A DNA stretch of 64,000 nucleotides, taken from an uncultured Ruminococcus sp. GTDB taxonomy: Bacteria; Bacillota; Clostridia; Lachnospirales; Lachnospiraceae. Made by a program: the position numbers and the translations under genes. Positions 29,838 to 40,777 of the stretch are shown piece by piece. The DNA is taken from NCBI GenBank assembly GCA_904377845.1, contig CAJFGR010000003.1, positions 94,025-158,024 on the forward strand, read 5' to 3'. Under the pieces are notes generated by a model that was not told the origin of the DNA, did no database searches, and saw only the letters and a list, made by a program, of their open reading frames with translations. Numbering within the stretch: position 1 is the first letter of the stretch; every line of letters begins with the position of its first letter.

Positions 29838-30500
29838 ATGAGTAAACAATTCGCTGTACTGGGACTGGGAAGCTTTGGATGGAGCGTGGCTCTGACACTG
29901 GAGAAAATGGGCGCGGATGTGCTTGTAGTTGACGAATCTTTTGAGAAGATTCAGGAGATTTCTGAGCAGGTATCCTATGCGCTTAAGGCGGATGTGTCCG
30001 ATCCGGAAGCGCTGGAGACTCTGGGCGGGAGAAACCTTGACGGGGCAGTGATCGCGGTCTCCGAGAATTTCGAGGCGAGCATTATGGCAACGATGCTATG
30101 TAAAGAGATGGGGATTCCGATGGTGCTGGCAAAAGCAAAAGATAAGCTTCAGGGAACGATCCTCAAAAAAGTCGGCGCAGATTCGGTCGTATATCCTGAG
30201 ATCGAGATGGGCGGACGCGTGGCAAAGAATCTGGTGGCAAAAGAGTTCTCTGACTGGATCGAGCTGTCGGATGACTACAGCATGGTTGAAGCTGTAGTAC
30301 CGGAAGCATGGCAGGGGAAATGTCTTGCTGACCTGAAAGTACGTGAACGTTTCGGAATTAACGTAGTCGGCATTATTATCAACAAACAGGTGGATGTCAC
30401 TTTTGATCCGATGGAACCTCTTCCGGCAAACGGAATCCTGATTATGATCGGTTCGAATGACGTCCTGCAGAAATTTGATACAAAGAAGGAACGCAGATAA
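29838..30500 (+). CDS. ktrA: TrkA/KtrA potassium uptake regulatory protein
   Basis: KQFAVLGLGSFGWSVALTLEKMGADVLVVDESFEKIQEIS; RCK_N plus RCK_C. Confidence 0.92.
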   Translation: MSKQFAVLGLGSFGWSVALTLEKMGADVLVVDESFEKIQEISEQVSYALKADVSDPEALETLGGRNLDGAVIAVSENFEASIMATMLCKEMGIPMVLAKAKDKLQGTILKKVGADSVVYPEIEMGGRVAKNLVAKEFSDWIELSDDYSMVEAVVPEAWQGKCLADLKVRERFGINVVGIIINKQVDVTFDPMEPLPANGILIMIGSNDVLQKFDTKKERR

Positions 30501-31303
30501 TGATTACAAGTACTGCAAATGCACAGGTAAAAGAGCTGGTAAAACTGATGAAGAAGAGCAGGGCGAGGGATGAGGCGCAGGTGTTCCTGGTCGAGGGCCC
30601 GCGTATGGCAGGGGAACTGACTTCTGACCCGGGCTGGTGCACAGAGATTGAGAAAATCTATCTTTCTGAGAGTTATTCCGGAAGAAACAAGGGAGAACAT
30701 CAGGATCTTGAGAGGACCGCGCCGGTGGAAATACTTTCAGATTCTGTGTTTGCTCACGTGTCAGACACGAAGACCCCTCAGGGCATACTTGCCGTTGTGA
30801 GAAGAAGAACATATAATATGTCGGATATTCTCGGGAGAGATCCGGCGCACGCCCATGTACTCGTCCTTGATAATCTTCAGGATCCGGGAAATCTGGGAAC
30901 AATCTTCCGTACGGCCGAGGCTGCCGGGGTGACGGGAATTATCCTGAGCCGCGACTGTGTGGATATTTATAATCCGAAGGTAGTCCGCTCTACAATGGGA
31001 GCGGTGCTCCGTATGCCGTTTCTGTATGTGGATGATCTGCCGGGAACGATCAGTGAACTGAAAGGAACAGGAATCAAAGTTTATGCGGCTCATCTGAAAG
31101 GTATGCACGCATATGATCAGGAAGATTACAGGACAGGCTGCGCCTTCCTGATCGGAAATGAAGGAAACGGACTGAGAGACGAAGTGGCGGAATGCGCGGA
31201 TCATTACGTGATTATCCCCATGCAGGGAAAGGCGGAGTCATTGAATGCAGCAGTTGCGGCAGCTGTGCTTATGTTTGAAGTGAGCAGGCAGCGGAGGAGC
31301 TGA
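30500..31303 (+). CDS. TrmH/SpoU-family RNA methyltransferase
   Basis: LVLDNLQDPGNLGTIFRTAEAAGVTGIILS; LIGNEGNGLRDEV; IPMQGKAESLNAAVAAAVLMFE. Confidence 0.93.
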   Translation: MITSTANAQVKELVKLMKKSRARDEAQVFLVEGPRMAGELTSDPGWCTEIEKIYLSESYSGRNKGEHQDLERTAPVEILSDSVFAHVSDTKTPQGILAVVRRRTYNMSDILGRDPAHAHVLVLDNLQDPGNLGTIFRTAEAAGVTGIILSRDCVDIYNPKVVRSTMGAVLRMPFLYVDDLPGTISELKGTGIKVYAAHLKGMHAYDQEDYRTGCAFLIGNEGNGLRDEVAECADHYVIIPMQGKAESLNAAVAAAVLMFEVSRQRRS

Positions 31304-31335
31304 AATGCCGGTTAATGAGGGTTAAACAGTATACA

Positions 31336-31372
31336 GGCAGGATCTGAAAGGGCAGATCCTGCTTTGTTATAT
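31336..31372 (+). terminator. Rho-independent terminator
   Basis: GCAGGATCTGaaaggGCAGATCCTGCTTTGTT. Confidence 0.7.
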
Positions 31373-31425
31373 TATCCTGACTGTTCAGCCGTACCATCTG
31401 CAAAGTGGAACTGCAATGATGTAAA

Positions 31426-31467
31426 TTTATGCATAAGTATTGCATTTTTATGCATAAGTATGTATAA
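31426..31467 (+). promoter_or_regulatory. Two ARG-box-like sites upstream of argF
   Basis: TTTATGCATAAGTAT at 31426-31440 and exact repeat at 31447-31461, 21-bp phasing; second overlaps TATAAT. Confidence 0.65.
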
Positions 31468-31582
31468 TAGGTCATGTTTCATACAGAATACTGTATAGCG
31501 GGGCAGCCGCAGCACGTCAGTAAACTATACGAATGGCGTGAATTAAACGGTTATGAATTTATAAGATAGAGAGGGACATATT

Positions 31583-32578
31583 ATGAATTTAAAAGGACGT
31601 AATTTTCTTACATTAAAGGACTTCACACCGGAGGAGATCACTTACCTGATCGATCTTTCTGCCGAGGTAAAGGAGAAGAAGAAAAACGGAGTGCCGGTTG
31701 ACAATTATAAAGGAAAGAATGTGGCGCTGATCTTTGAAAAGGACAGCACAAGGACGCGCTGTGCGTTTGAGGTTGCGGCACATGACATGGGCATGGGTAC
31801 TACATATCTCGGACCGACCGGTTCCCAGATGGGAAAGAAGGAGAGTATCGAGGATACTGCGCGGGTATTGGGCAGGATGTTTGACGGTATCGAGTACCGC
31901 GGTTTCGGGCAGGAGATCGTGGAAGAGCTGGCGAAATACGCAGGGGTACCGGTGTGGAACGGCCTGACGAATGAATATCATCCGACTCAGATGCTTGCCG
32001 ATATGCTGACCATCCGCGAGAATTTCGGCACACTGAAAGGTCTGAAGCTGGTTTACATGGGCGACGCCCGCTACAACATGGGGAATTCTCTTATGGTTGC
32101 CTGCTCCAAGCTGGGGCTTGACTTTGTGGCGTGCACAACAGAAGAGTATTTCCCGAATGCAGAGCTTGTTGCACAGTGTCAGGAGTATGCAAAGGAATCA
32201 GGCGCAACGATCACGCTGACATCCGATGTAAAAGAGGGAACGAAAGATGCCGACGTTATTTACACAGATGTATGGGTATCCATGGGAGAGCCGGACGAAG
32301 TATGGGAGAAGAGGATCAACGAGCTCTCTCCATATAAAGTGACAAAAGAAGTGATGGCAAATGCAAAAGACAGCGCAATTTTCCTGCACTGCCTGCCGGC
32401 ATTCCATGACCTGAAGACAAAGATCGGAAAAGAAATGGGCGAGCGTTTTAGTATAGAAGATATGGAAGTGACGGATGAGGTATTTGAATCCGAACAGTCC
32501 AAAGTGTTTGACGAGGCAGAGAACCGTATGCACACGATCAAGGCTGTCATGATGGCTACTTTGGGAGTTCAGGAGTAA
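31583..32578 (+). CDS. argF: Ornithine carbamoyltransferase
   Basis: [49 protein letters not shown]. Confidence 0.95.
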   Translation: MNLKGRNFLTLKDFTPEEITYLIDLSAEVKEKKKNGVPVDNYKGKNVALIFEKDSTRTRCAFEVAAHDMGMGTTYLGPTGSQMGKKESIEDTARVLGRMFDGIEYRGFGQEIVEELAKYAGVPVWNGLTNEYHPTQMLADMLTIRENFGTLKGLKLVYMGDARYNMGNSLMVACSKLGLDFVACTTEEYFPNAELVAQCQEYAKESGATITLTSDVKEGTKDADVIYTDVWVSMGEPDEVWEKRINELSPYKVTKEVMANAKDSAIFLHCLPAFHDLKTKIGKEMGERFSIEDMEVTDEVFESEQSKVFDEAENRMHTIKAVMMATLGVQE

Positions 32579-32692
32579 TTTTTGGTAAATTTTGCACTTG
32601 TTTCCGGGAAAAAGGTGTAATAAAATAGCACTATATTTTGCATCACATCGACGATATTATGATTCTGCAGCTTGTTAAAATGGGGTGTACAA

Positions 32693-33235
32693 ATGAGAGA
32701 AGATATGAAATCAGTGATTGCAGATACCTTTTCCCAGATGCTGGACAAGGAAGATATAGATAAAATTACAGTGACAAAACTGATTGCGGAATGCCATATC
32801 TCAAGGCAGACATTTTACTATCATTTTAAAGATATTATGGATGTGCTCGAGTGGACGTTTCGGCGGGCGACCCGGGAACTGGTGGAGCAGAGCCTGGGTA
32901 CGGAAGATCGGATCAAGTCACTGACCGCTTATGTTACCTTTGTGCGGCAGAACAGGGCGAAACTGGAGAAGCTGCTGTATTCACGGCGCTGGGTTCAGAT
33001 CGAGGGAATGCTTGTAGAAGCGGTGACAATCTATCTGGCGGAAATCGCACGGAATAAAGTTCCGGATCTTGATCTGAGCGTGGATGATCTGGAGATTATG
33101 CTGAAGTTCTACGCGTGCGGAATGGTCGGAGTCCTGCTCCAGTATGTGGACAGACCGAACCTGAATGAGGAAAAGCTGGTCATACAGATGGAAAAGATTA
33201 TCACGGGAAAGATGTTCCCGGGAAAACATAATTGA
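32693..33235 (+). CDS. TetR/AcrR-family regulator
   Basis: KSVIADTFSQMLDKEDIDKITVTKLIAECHISRQTFYYHFKDIMDVLEW. Confidence 0.9.
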   Translation: MREDMKSVIADTFSQMLDKEDIDKITVTKLIAECHISRQTFYYHFKDIMDVLEWTFRRATRELVEQSLGTEDRIKSLTAYVTFVRQNRAKLEKLLYSRRWVQIEGMLVEAVTIYLAEIARNKVPDLDLSVDDLEIMLKFYACGMVGVLLQYVDRPNLNEEKLVIQMEKIITGKMFPGKHN

Positions 33236-33254
33236 GAATATCAGAAATAAAACA

Positions 33255-33280
33255 AGGAGCGGACATCACTGTCTGCTCCT
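33255..33280. terminator. Hairpin between convergent genes
   Basis: AGGAGCGGACAtcacTGTCTGCTCCT. Confidence 0.6.
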
Positions 33281-34150
33281 GTCTCGTTCTGTCAGATTTT
33301 CGTAGTGTTTATATAATATTCCGAACCTGTGGATATATCCTTTCTGCCACGGCTTGGACTTCCCGCAGAAATGCAGGATGGCCGTATTTCCCATCACCCA
33401 GTCCATGTCGCATATGCCGCCGCTCCTTAAGAGATAGGTATTATAGTTGCGGGCGTCGTAGTTCCATATGGAATCATCAATCTCCAGTGTACGCCGGCCG
33501 TACATGGCGTTCAGGATATCCTGATCGGGCAGGAGCAGTTCTTTCGCGTGCTCTTTTGTGTAGTTGAAAATCTCGGATGCATTGATCTCCTGCCGCCCAC
33601 GGTCAAGATCCATCAGAAGAACGCCTGAATTAAAATACGGGTGATCTGTTCCGAGGCGGATCTGGTTGATGTTATTTGCCAGTTCTGTCTTTCCCGTATG
33701 CGCTGCCGCTGCGAAGAGAGTTCCTTTCATATCGGTTTCCCAGAGCGGGCGGAGCGGATTGATGACAAGGATATCCGGATCCAGATACAGGATGCGGTGC
33801 AGTTGTTCGGGGAGGAAAAACGGCGCCAGCAGGCGGTAATACATTTCACGGGGATACTGTCGGCTGACAGGTGCATCGGCAAAAGCAGCACTGTCGATCA
33901 TGAGCGGATGGAATTCGTATCCCATTATGGCGCACTGCCGGGCGACGGGTTCCAGATCTTCCTGCGGGATACCGCTGTGCATCAGCCAGATATCTGCCTC
34001 CTCCTCCGGCTGGCTGACGCGGCTGGAGGTAAGAAGCACCTGAAGCCGGGACAGATAGGCCCCGTTCAGGGTGGTCAGGATCTGAATACGGTCCATCTGT
34101 CTGTTCCGGGTGTGGCGTATGATATTGTCATTTTGTTCCATCTGATTCAT
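33266..34150 (-). CDS. Glycosyltransferase family 8 protein
   Basis: LQVLLTSSRVSQPEEEADIWLMHSGI; RILYLDPDILVINPL; YFNSGVLLMDLDR; HFCGKSKPW. Confidence 0.92.
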   Translation of the reverse strand: MNQMEQNDNIIRHTRNRQMDRIQILTTLNGAYLSRLQVLLTSSRVSQPEEEADIWLMHSGIPQEDLEPVARQCAIMGYEFHPLMIDSAAFADAPVSRQYPREMYYRLLAPFFLPEQLHRILYLDPDILVINPLRPLWETDMKGTLFAAAAHTGKTELANNINQIRLGTDHPYFNSGVLLMDLDRGRQEINASEIFNYTKEHAKELLLPDQDILNAMYGRRTLEIDDSIWNYDARNYNTYLLRSGGICDMDWVMGNTAILHFCGKSKPWQKGYIHRFGILYKHYENLTERDRSRQ

Positions 34151-34190
34151 CTGGATATATCTCCTTTAAATTTTGTCACTGAGTCTCTGG

Positions 34191-34781
34191 TTAAAGACTG
34201 ATCTTATGCATTCCCGCGGTCTCAATCAGGAGGGCAATTCCCATGATGATAAGGTAAGCGGCAAGGATATAGTTCAGCGCCAGCGCCGAGACGAAGGGCA
34301 GCAGCAGAAATACAACTGCAAGGATAATGTTAAGTACACCGCTGAATGTCATACTCCCAGTATGAGGAATGCGGAAGTATCTGAGCCTTGAGGCAAGTGA
34401 GAGTTTCTCTGCTCCGCTGAAGATCAGCAGAAAGGCAAGCATGAAGGTGATGACCTGCACTGTCAGAGCGACCGGCATGATGAACAGCATAATACCGATC
34501 AGTACATTCAGTATACCTGAAAGGAGCAGCATATAATCTCTGAAATAATAGGTCATGGATGCAAATGTTACAAAGTGGTATATGCCGATCACGATCACTG
34601 CAATTGCTGCGAAATACTGCATGACGGCAAAGATGCCGACCGGAAATACGGCAGTAAGTATGCCTGCGATGAGCAATAATACCGCTATGATAATATATGC
34701 AGTCCGCATTTTCTTTCTTTTTTTATTCCATGTATCTATGAGTTCCTGTACATAATCAAAATCTGAATCAAACCATCTCAT
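34191..34781 (-). CDS. HdeD/DUF308-family membrane protein
   Basis: Repeated TM pattern IIIAVLLLIAGILTAVFPVGIFAVMQYFAAIAVIVIGIYHFV. Confidence 0.8.
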   Translation of the reverse strand: MRWFDSDFDYVQELIDTWNKKRKKMRTAYIIIAVLLLIAGILTAVFPVGIFAVMQYFAAIAVIVIGIYHFVTFASMTYYFRDYMLLLSGILNVLIGIMLFIMPVALTVQVITFMLAFLLIFSGAEKLSLASRLRYFRIPHTGSMTFSGVLNIILAVVFLLLPFVSALALNYILAAYLIIMGIALLIETAGMHKISL

Positions 34782-35045
34782 ATGTCATTTCTCCTTATCT
34801 ATTTATTTGTTATCCGTTATCTGTTTATTCCATTTCCGGCAATTTCACTATAGCTTTTTTATTGCGGGGCTGCCACTTATAATTCCCTTGTCCTGTCTTT
34901 ACAAAAGCCCGGATCTGTCAGGATTTTTTACAAAATTGCAAATTTGTCAATACAGATTCATAAAATTGAGAGTCGCAATCAAATTTTATATCTGCTATAT
35001 AAAAATTGCAGGTTCTATAAGACGGAGAAAGGAGGACGTCTTTAT

Positions 35046-35531
35046 ATGAATATTGATGAAAGCGTATTTGCCTATAAATTATATGAAATGGAAGAGCAGT
35101 ACGGAAAACTGCAATGCAGGATTCGGGCTTGTGAGCAGGGCGGCAGAGACAAAATCCATTCCGAACTGGAGAAAGCCAGGGAAGAATATACGGAAAACAC
35201 AATGCTGCTTGAAGAGAAGACAAAGTCCTGCCGGTCGCAGGCAGTGACAAGGCTGACACAGGCACAGCTCGAGTACAGGAGAAAGGTAGAAGAACTGAAA
35301 AAACAGGTCATATCCGATCTTCATTGCGATGAAAGCAGTCGGGAAGAAGATGAGAGTGAGGCCGGTATGCTTTATGCGGAGTTCGCTATGGATTTTGCAA
35401 CGCTTACCATGCAGCAGGCTCTGATTTCCGCGCTGAGTGCGCTGGAAAGTCTGAAATCACCGGATAGTGATAAATCAGACTATGGGGGAAAAGGTCAGAC
35501 AAAAGAGGAGGCGACAGTATGCAAGAGGTAA
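35046..35531 (+). CDS. Hypothetical coiled-coil protein preceding ftsH
   Basis: MNIDESVFAYKLYEMEEQYGKLQCRIRACEQGG...; RBS AAAGGAGG; overlaps ftsH start. Confidence 0.6.
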   Translation: MNIDESVFAYKLYEMEEQYGKLQCRIRACEQGGRDKIHSELEKAREEYTENTMLLEEKTKSCRSQAVTRLTQAQLEYRRKVEELKKQVISDLHCDESSREEDESEAGMLYAEFAMDFATLTMQQALISALSALESLKSPDSDKSDYGGKGQTKEEATVCKR

Positions 35532-37342
35532 AGAAACCGAGAAAACCGCTGATTTATTATTATGTGATCGTTCTTGCAGTCCTGCTTCTGTTTAATTTCC
35601 TGTTTATGCCGTGGGCGGCAGAGCGACAGGTGCAGGAAGTGGGATATGACACATTTATTGAAATGACAGAAAAAGAGGAGATCGGTCAGGTTCAGATTAA
35701 CCAGGAGGATAATGAAGTCATCTTTACAAATAAAGAGGGCAATCAGATCTATAAGACCGGAATGGTGGAAGATCCGGGGATGACTGAGAGGCTGTATGCA
35801 TCAGGTGCAGAATTCTCAGGGCAGATCATTGAGCAGATGTCACCGGTGCTGTCCTTCATTCTTTCGTGGATCCTGCCGATCGCAATCTTTATCGGAATCG
35901 GCCAGTATATGTCGAGGAAACTGATGAACCGGGCCGGCGGAGGACCTGACTCCATGATCTTCGGAATGGGAAAGAGCAACGCCAAGGTATATGTGAAATC
36001 TTCAGAGGGCATCAGGTTTTCCGATGTGGCCGGAGAGGACGAGGCAAAGGAAAACCTCTCAGAGATCGTGGATTATCTTCATAATCCTGCAAAATACAGA
36101 GAGATCGGAGCATCTATGCCGAAAGGCATCCTTCTGGTAGGTCCTCCGGGAACCGGAAAGACCATGCTTGCGAAGGCAGTGGCGGGCGAGTCCAATGTGC
36201 CGTTCTTCTCCATGTCGGGATCCGAATTTGTGGAGATGTTTGTCGGTATGGGCGCATCGAAAGTCCGTGATCTGTTCAAACAGGCAAAAGAAAAAGCGCC
36301 GTGTATTGTATTTATCGACGAGATCGACGCTATCGGCCAGAAACGTGACGGCCGTGTGGGCGGCAATGATGAAAGGGAGCAGACACTGAACCAGCTCCTG
36401 ACGGAGATGGACGGATTCGAGTCCAACAACGGTGTCATTATCCTTGCGGCGACGAACCGGCCGGAATCCCTTGATCCGGCTCTTACAAGACCGGGAAGAT
36501 TCGACCGGAGAGTGCCGGTGGAACTGCCGGATCTGAAAGGCCGTGAAGAGATACTGAAAGTCCATGCAAAGAAAGTAAAACTGGATGAGTCCGTAGATTT
36601 CAACAAGATCGCCCGCATGGCGTCCGGAGCATCCGGCGCGGAACTTGCCAATATTGTCAATGAGGCGGCACTGCGTGCGGTAAGGGAGAACAGACACTAT
36701 GTGACAGAGTCAGATCTGGAGGAGAGTATCGAGGTTGTTATCGCAGGATATCAGAAGAAAAACGCCATACTTACGGATCAGGAGAAGAAAGTGGTGGCAT
36801 ATCACGAAATCGGGCACGCTCTTGTGGCAGCAAAGCAGAGCAATTCCGCTCCGGTGCAGAAGATCACGATCGTTCCCCGTACTTCAGGAGCTCTGGGATA
36901 TACAATGCAGGTGGAGGAAGGCAATCATTATCTGATGAGCCAGGAGGAACTGGAGAACAAGATCGCCACACTCACCGGCGGAAGAGCTGCAGAAGAACTT
37001 ATCTTCCATTCTTCATCCACCGGAGCCTCCAACGATATCGAACAGGCGACCAAGCTGGCACGTGCCATGATTACAAGATACGGCATGAGCAAAGATTTCG
37101 ATATGGTGGCAATGGAGACCGTGACCAACCAGTATCTGGGGGGAGATACATCATTGAGCTGTTCAGCGGAAACCCAGGCGGAGATCGACCGGCAGGTAGT
37201 GGAGCTGGTGAAAAAGCAGCATGAGAAAGCGGCGAAGATCCTGGAAGAGAATAAAGAGAAGCTGGATGAACTGGCTGATTACCTTTATGAGAGAGAGACG
37301 ATCACCGGTGAGGAATTTATGAACATACTTAACGCCGCATAA
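35519..37342 (+). CDS. ftsH: ATP-dependent zinc metalloprotease FtsH
   Basis: [50 protein letters not shown]. Confidence 0.95.
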   Translation: MQEVKKPRKPLIYYYVIVLAVLLLFNFLFMPWAAERQVQEVGYDTFIEMTEKEEIGQVQINQEDNEVIFTNKEGNQIYKTGMVEDPGMTERLYASGAEFSGQIIEQMSPVLSFILSWILPIAIFIGIGQYMSRKLMNRAGGGPDSMIFGMGKSNAKVYVKSSEGIRFSDVAGEDEAKENLSEIVDYLHNPAKYREIGASMPKGILLVGPPGTGKTMLAKAVAGESNVPFFSMSGSEFVEMFVGMGASKVRDLFKQAKEKAPCIVFIDEIDAIGQKRDGRVGGNDEREQTLNQLLTEMDGFESNNGVIILAATNRPESLDPALTRPGRFDRRVPVELPDLKGREEILKVHAKKVKLDESVDFNKIARMASGASGAELANIVNEAALRAVRENRHYVTESDLEESIEVVIAGYQKKNAILTDQEKKVVAYHEIGHALVAAKQSNSAPVQKITIVPRTSGALGYTMQVEEGNHYLMSQEELENKIATLTGGRAAEELIFHSSSTGASNDIEQATKLARAMITRYGMSKDFDMVAMETVTNQYLGGDTSLSCSAETQAEIDRQVVELVKKQHEKAAKILEENKEKLDELADYLYERETITGEEFMNILNAA

Positions 37343-37367
37343 TTTGCAGTAAGATCTACAGCAAATA

Positions 37368-37400
37368 CACCGAGCGGGAGGCTTAAGCCTCCTGCCGGTG
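37368..37400 (+). terminator. Hairpin after ftsH
   Basis: CACCGAGCGGGAGGCTTAAGCCTCCTGCCGGTG. Confidence 0.55.
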
Positions 37401-37462
37401 ATAAATTATAAAAACAGCAAATACAATTTGTACAGAAGACAAACAGAAAGGGAGAACTACAA

Positions 37463-38809
37463 ATGGGAAAGTCAATCAGAGAAACGATGCAGGAATTTAC
37501 AGTGAATCAGGCTCTTAATTATCTTGAAGGCAATCCGGAGGAGAATATCCCGAAACTGATGGCCTTTGTAGACCGCTTTATGCCGAAAGACTGGTATACG
37601 AGCCAGAGAAATGCAATCAGAAAATCTATTGAAGAAAAGAACAACTGGTACCAGCTTATTTTAAGGCTCTATGAACTGGATCCGGGCGTGCGCAGAGCAT
37701 TCTTCCAGAATTTCATTACAAACGCCAGCCTGAAGGGCAGCGCAACGCAGAATGAACTGACGGAGAAATATAACTGTAACATCCCGTGGGCGATCCTGCT
37801 GGATCCTACGACAGCGTGCAACCTGAACTGTACAGGATGCTGGGCAGCAGAATACGGGCATCAGTATAATCTGAGCCTGGAAGACATTGATTCTATCGTA
37901 CGCCAAGGCAAGGAACTGGGCACTTATATGTATATCTATACCGGCGGAGAACCGACGGTGCGCAAGAAAGATATCTTTAAGATCTGTGAGATGCACCCGG
38001 ACTGCGAGTTCCTGGCGTTTACAAACGGAACGATGATCGATGAAGAATTCTGTAAGGAAATGCTCAGAGTAAAGAACTTCGTGCCGGCTATCAGTCTGGA
38101 AGGATTTGAGAAAGCCAACGACGGACGCCGCGGAGAGGGGGTCTACCATAAAGTGCGCCATGCAATGGAGCTGATGAAAGAGAATAAGCTGCCGTTTGGT
38201 ATCTCAGTATGCTATACAAGCCAGAACTTTGAGGATGTCAGCAGCGAAGAGTTCTATGACATGATGATCGAGAGCGGCGCGCTGTTCGTATGGTACTTCC
38301 ACTATATGCCGGTAGGACACGGCGCTGTGACGGATCTTCTTCCGACGCCGGAGCAGAGAGAAGAGATGTACCACCGTATCCGTCATTTCCGCGAGACGAA
38401 ACCGATCTTCGGAATGGACTTCCAGAATGATGGAGAGTATGTCGGCGGATGTATTGCAGGAGGAAGAAGATATCTGCATATTAATGCAAAGGGCGATGTA
38501 GAGCCGTGCGTATTTATCCACTACTCCAATGTAAATATCCACGACTGCTCACTGCTGGATGCGCTGAGAAGCCCGATCTTCCAGGCTTATCATGACAACC
38601 AGCCGTTCAACAACAATCACCTGCGTCCGTGCCCGATGCTTGAGAATCCGGGCCGGTTAAAACAGCTCGTAAAAGAGACAGGGGCAGTGAATACGGATTA
38701 TCAGGATCCGGAGAGCGTGGATGAACTGTGCGACAGATGCGTGCCGTATGCGAAGAACTGGAAGCCGACGGCGGATACGCTGTGGAGCGAGAGCCATCCG
38801 GAGAAATAA
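37463..38809 (+). CDS. Radical SAM protein with C-terminal Cys motifs
   Basis: DPTTACNLNCTGCWAAEYG (CxxxCxxC); YIYTGGEPTVRKKDIFKI; C-terminal CPMLENPGRL...CDRCVPYAKNW. Confidence 0.92.
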   Translation: MGKSIRETMQEFTVNQALNYLEGNPEENIPKLMAFVDRFMPKDWYTSQRNAIRKSIEEKNNWYQLILRLYELDPGVRRAFFQNFITNASLKGSATQNELTEKYNCNIPWAILLDPTTACNLNCTGCWAAEYGHQYNLSLEDIDSIVRQGKELGTYMYIYTGGEPTVRKKDIFKICEMHPDCEFLAFTNGTMIDEEFCKEMLRVKNFVPAISLEGFEKANDGRRGEGVYHKVRHAMELMKENKLPFGISVCYTSQNFEDVSSEEFYDMMIESGALFVWYFHYMPVGHGAVTDLLPTPEQREEMYHRIRHFRETKPIFGMDFQNDGEYVGGCIAGGRRYLHINAKGDVEPCVFIHYSNVNIHDCSLLDALRSPIFQAYHDNQPFNNNHLRPCPMLENPGRLKQLVKETGAVNTDYQDPESVDELCDRCVPYAKNWKPTADTLWSESHPEK

Positions 38810-38884
38810 GGCATTGATATAAAAAGAGAAAAATGGTGATGGAAGAGTAAAATTTATACAGATCTGTGCAGTTGTCTGTACTGT

Positions 38885-38937
38885 AACGGCGTCATTTTAT
38901 ATGCCTCTTTGAAGGGGCAGTAAAATGGCGCCGTACT
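38885..38937 (+). terminator. Imperfect hairpin, putative terminator
   Basis: ACGGCGTCATTTTA...TAAAATGGCGCCGT then ACTTTTAT. Confidence 0.55.
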
Positions 38938-39091
38938 TTTATATCCGGGATTCAGCAGGCTCTTTTCTGAACGAAAAGCTGGTATATGATCTGATGGACT
39001 GGCAAATAGAGTAATAAAGTTGGCATTTGCTTTTTTATTGTGTTAGAATACTTGCGTATGTATAACGTGTCAGTATATTGCAGGAAAGTGA

Positions 39092-40090
39092 ATGAAAATG
39101 AAGTCAGAAATCTTAAAACTGCTCCGGGAGACAGACGGCTATGTATCCGGGCAGCAGATCAGCGGGCAGTTTGGCGTGTCAAGGACTGCCGTATGGAAAG
39201 TAATCCGTCAGCTTCAGGAGGAAGGCTATCAGGTAGAAGCCGTGCGCAATAAGGGGTATCATATTGTGGACAGTCCGGACGTGATGACAAAGGAAGAGCT
39301 TTCCAGTCTGATAAACACCCGATGGGCAGGGAGAAATATCTTGTATTATGATGTGACGGATTCCACAAATCTGAGGATCAAACAGGCGGGAGACGAGGGC
39401 GCGCCTCATGGTACTCTGGCAGTGGCGGACCGGCAGACTGCAGGCCGCGGACGCCGCGGGCGGACGTGGGAGTCACCGGCGGGCAGCAGTATTTATATGT
39501 CCATTCTTCTGCGTCCTAAGATCGCACCGAATAAAGCGTCCATGCTCACACTCGTCATGGCTCTCAGCGTGGCGGAAGGAATACGGCAGTGCATATCACA
39601 GCCCGGATGTCCTGAACTTCAGATCAAGTGGCCCAATGATGTTATTATCAATGGGAAGAAGGTGGTGGGCATTCTGACAGAGATGAGCAGCCAGATCGAT
39701 TATATCAATCATGTAACCGTAGGCGTGGGAATCAATGTAAATATGATCGACTTTCCGGAAGAGATTGCACAGACGGCAACATCTCTGCGGATAGAGTGCG
39801 GGCATACAGTGAAGCGTGCACCGTTGATCGCGGCAGTCATGGAGCGGCTGGAAAAGAACTATGAGACCTTTTTAGAGACAGAAGACCTGTCCGGTCTGTT
39901 GGATCGATACAGCGCCCTGCTGGTCAACCGCGATCGGGATGTTCAGATCATCGGAGCAAAAGAAACGTATCGTGCACACGCCATTGGCATCAACAACACA
40001 GGGGAGCTGATCGTGCGCAGAGAAAATGGGGACATAGAAAAAATAAACGCAGGCGAAGTATCTGTGCGGGGAGTGTACGGGTACGTGTGA
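39092..40090 (+). CDS. birA: Biotin--[acetyl-CoA-carboxylase] ligase / biotin repressor
   Basis: HTH_11 N-terminus; DSTNLRIKQAG; ADRQTAGRGRRGRTWESPAGSSIYMSILLRP; IKWPNDVIINGKKVVGILTE. Confidence 0.95.
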   Translation: MKMKSEILKLLRETDGYVSGQQISGQFGVSRTAVWKVIRQLQEEGYQVEAVRNKGYHIVDSPDVMTKEELSSLINTRWAGRNILYYDVTDSTNLRIKQAGDEGAPHGTLAVADRQTAGRGRRGRTWESPAGSSIYMSILLRPKIAPNKASMLTLVMALSVAEGIRQCISQPGCPELQIKWPNDVIINGKKVVGILTEMSSQIDYINHVTVGVGINVNMIDFPEEIAQTATSLRIECGHTVKRAPLIAAVMERLEKNYETFLETEDLSGLLDRYSALLVNRDRDVQIIGAKETYRAHAIGINNTGELIVRRENGDIEKINAGEVSVRGVYGYV

Positions 40091-40184
40091 TAAGTCTGAG
40101 CATACAGCATGGACAACCGGCGCGGTATGCAGATGCATCTGCAATGCTATACAGCGGGCGCCATACAGCAACAGAGGAGGAATT

Positions 40185-40529
40185 ATGAACGAAGAAATCG
40201 TACTTTGCGCGGCAAGCGCATATGAACAGAAATTTTACCTGAATCCGGAGTTTGATTCTCTGCCGGAGAATATCAAGCAGGAGCTGCAGATCATGTGTGT
40301 GTTATATACAGAAGATGTGGGCGGAATCCTGATGCTTGTATTTGACGAGGATGGGAATCTGGAACTGAAAGTAGATCATGAAGAGAATGATTTCTTTTTC
40401 GATGAGATCGGAAGTGTGCTGAAGATCAAGGAACTTCAGCAGACGAAAAGGGAGCTTTTTGAGTCACTGGAGCTTTTCTTCAAATTGTTTTATCTGGGGG
40501 AAGAAATTGAGGATAACCCGGAGAAATGA
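40185..40529 (+). CDS. Conserved hypothetical protein (DUF6145-like)
   Basis: NEEIVLCAASAYEQKFYLNPEFDSLPENIKQELQIMCVLYTEDVGGILMLVFDEDGNLEL. Confidence 0.65.
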   Translation: MNEEIVLCAASAYEQKFYLNPEFDSLPENIKQELQIMCVLYTEDVGGILMLVFDEDGNLELKVDHEENDFFFDEIGSVLKIKELQQTKRELFESLELFFKLFYLGEEIEDNPEK

Positions 40530-40532
40530 AAT

Positions 40533-40576
40533 AAAAATCCGCTGATTTTTTGAATAGTCAGTGGATAACTTTTTAT
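40533..40576 (+). terminator. Putative terminator
   Basis: ATCCGCTGATTttttgaATAGTCAGTGGATAACTTTTT. Confidence 0.55.
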
Positions 40577-40655
40577 AATTGGTGTAAGTTTGTTGGCAAC
40601 TGTAATTTTAATAAATTCTTTATTGTAAGTCTGAAAATGTTATGGTATTTTGAGG

Positions 40656-40690
40656 ACATCCGGAGCAGATTTGTTCCGGATGTCTTTCAC
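40656..40690 (+). terminator. Perfect hairpin
   Basis: GGACATCCGGA...TCCGGATGTC TTTC. Confidence 0.5.
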
Positions 40691-40777
40691 TGTCCGGACA
40701 GTCTGAGAAGATAATCATCAAATTGAATTCCACTTTTTTATTTTTTACAGATATGATAAGATGAAGGAGAAATAATA

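Noticed and set aside
35519-37342. Sporulation- or phage-specific FtsH variant
   Set aside because: Sequence is a normal AAA+/HEIGH protease; no phage or sporulation neighbours
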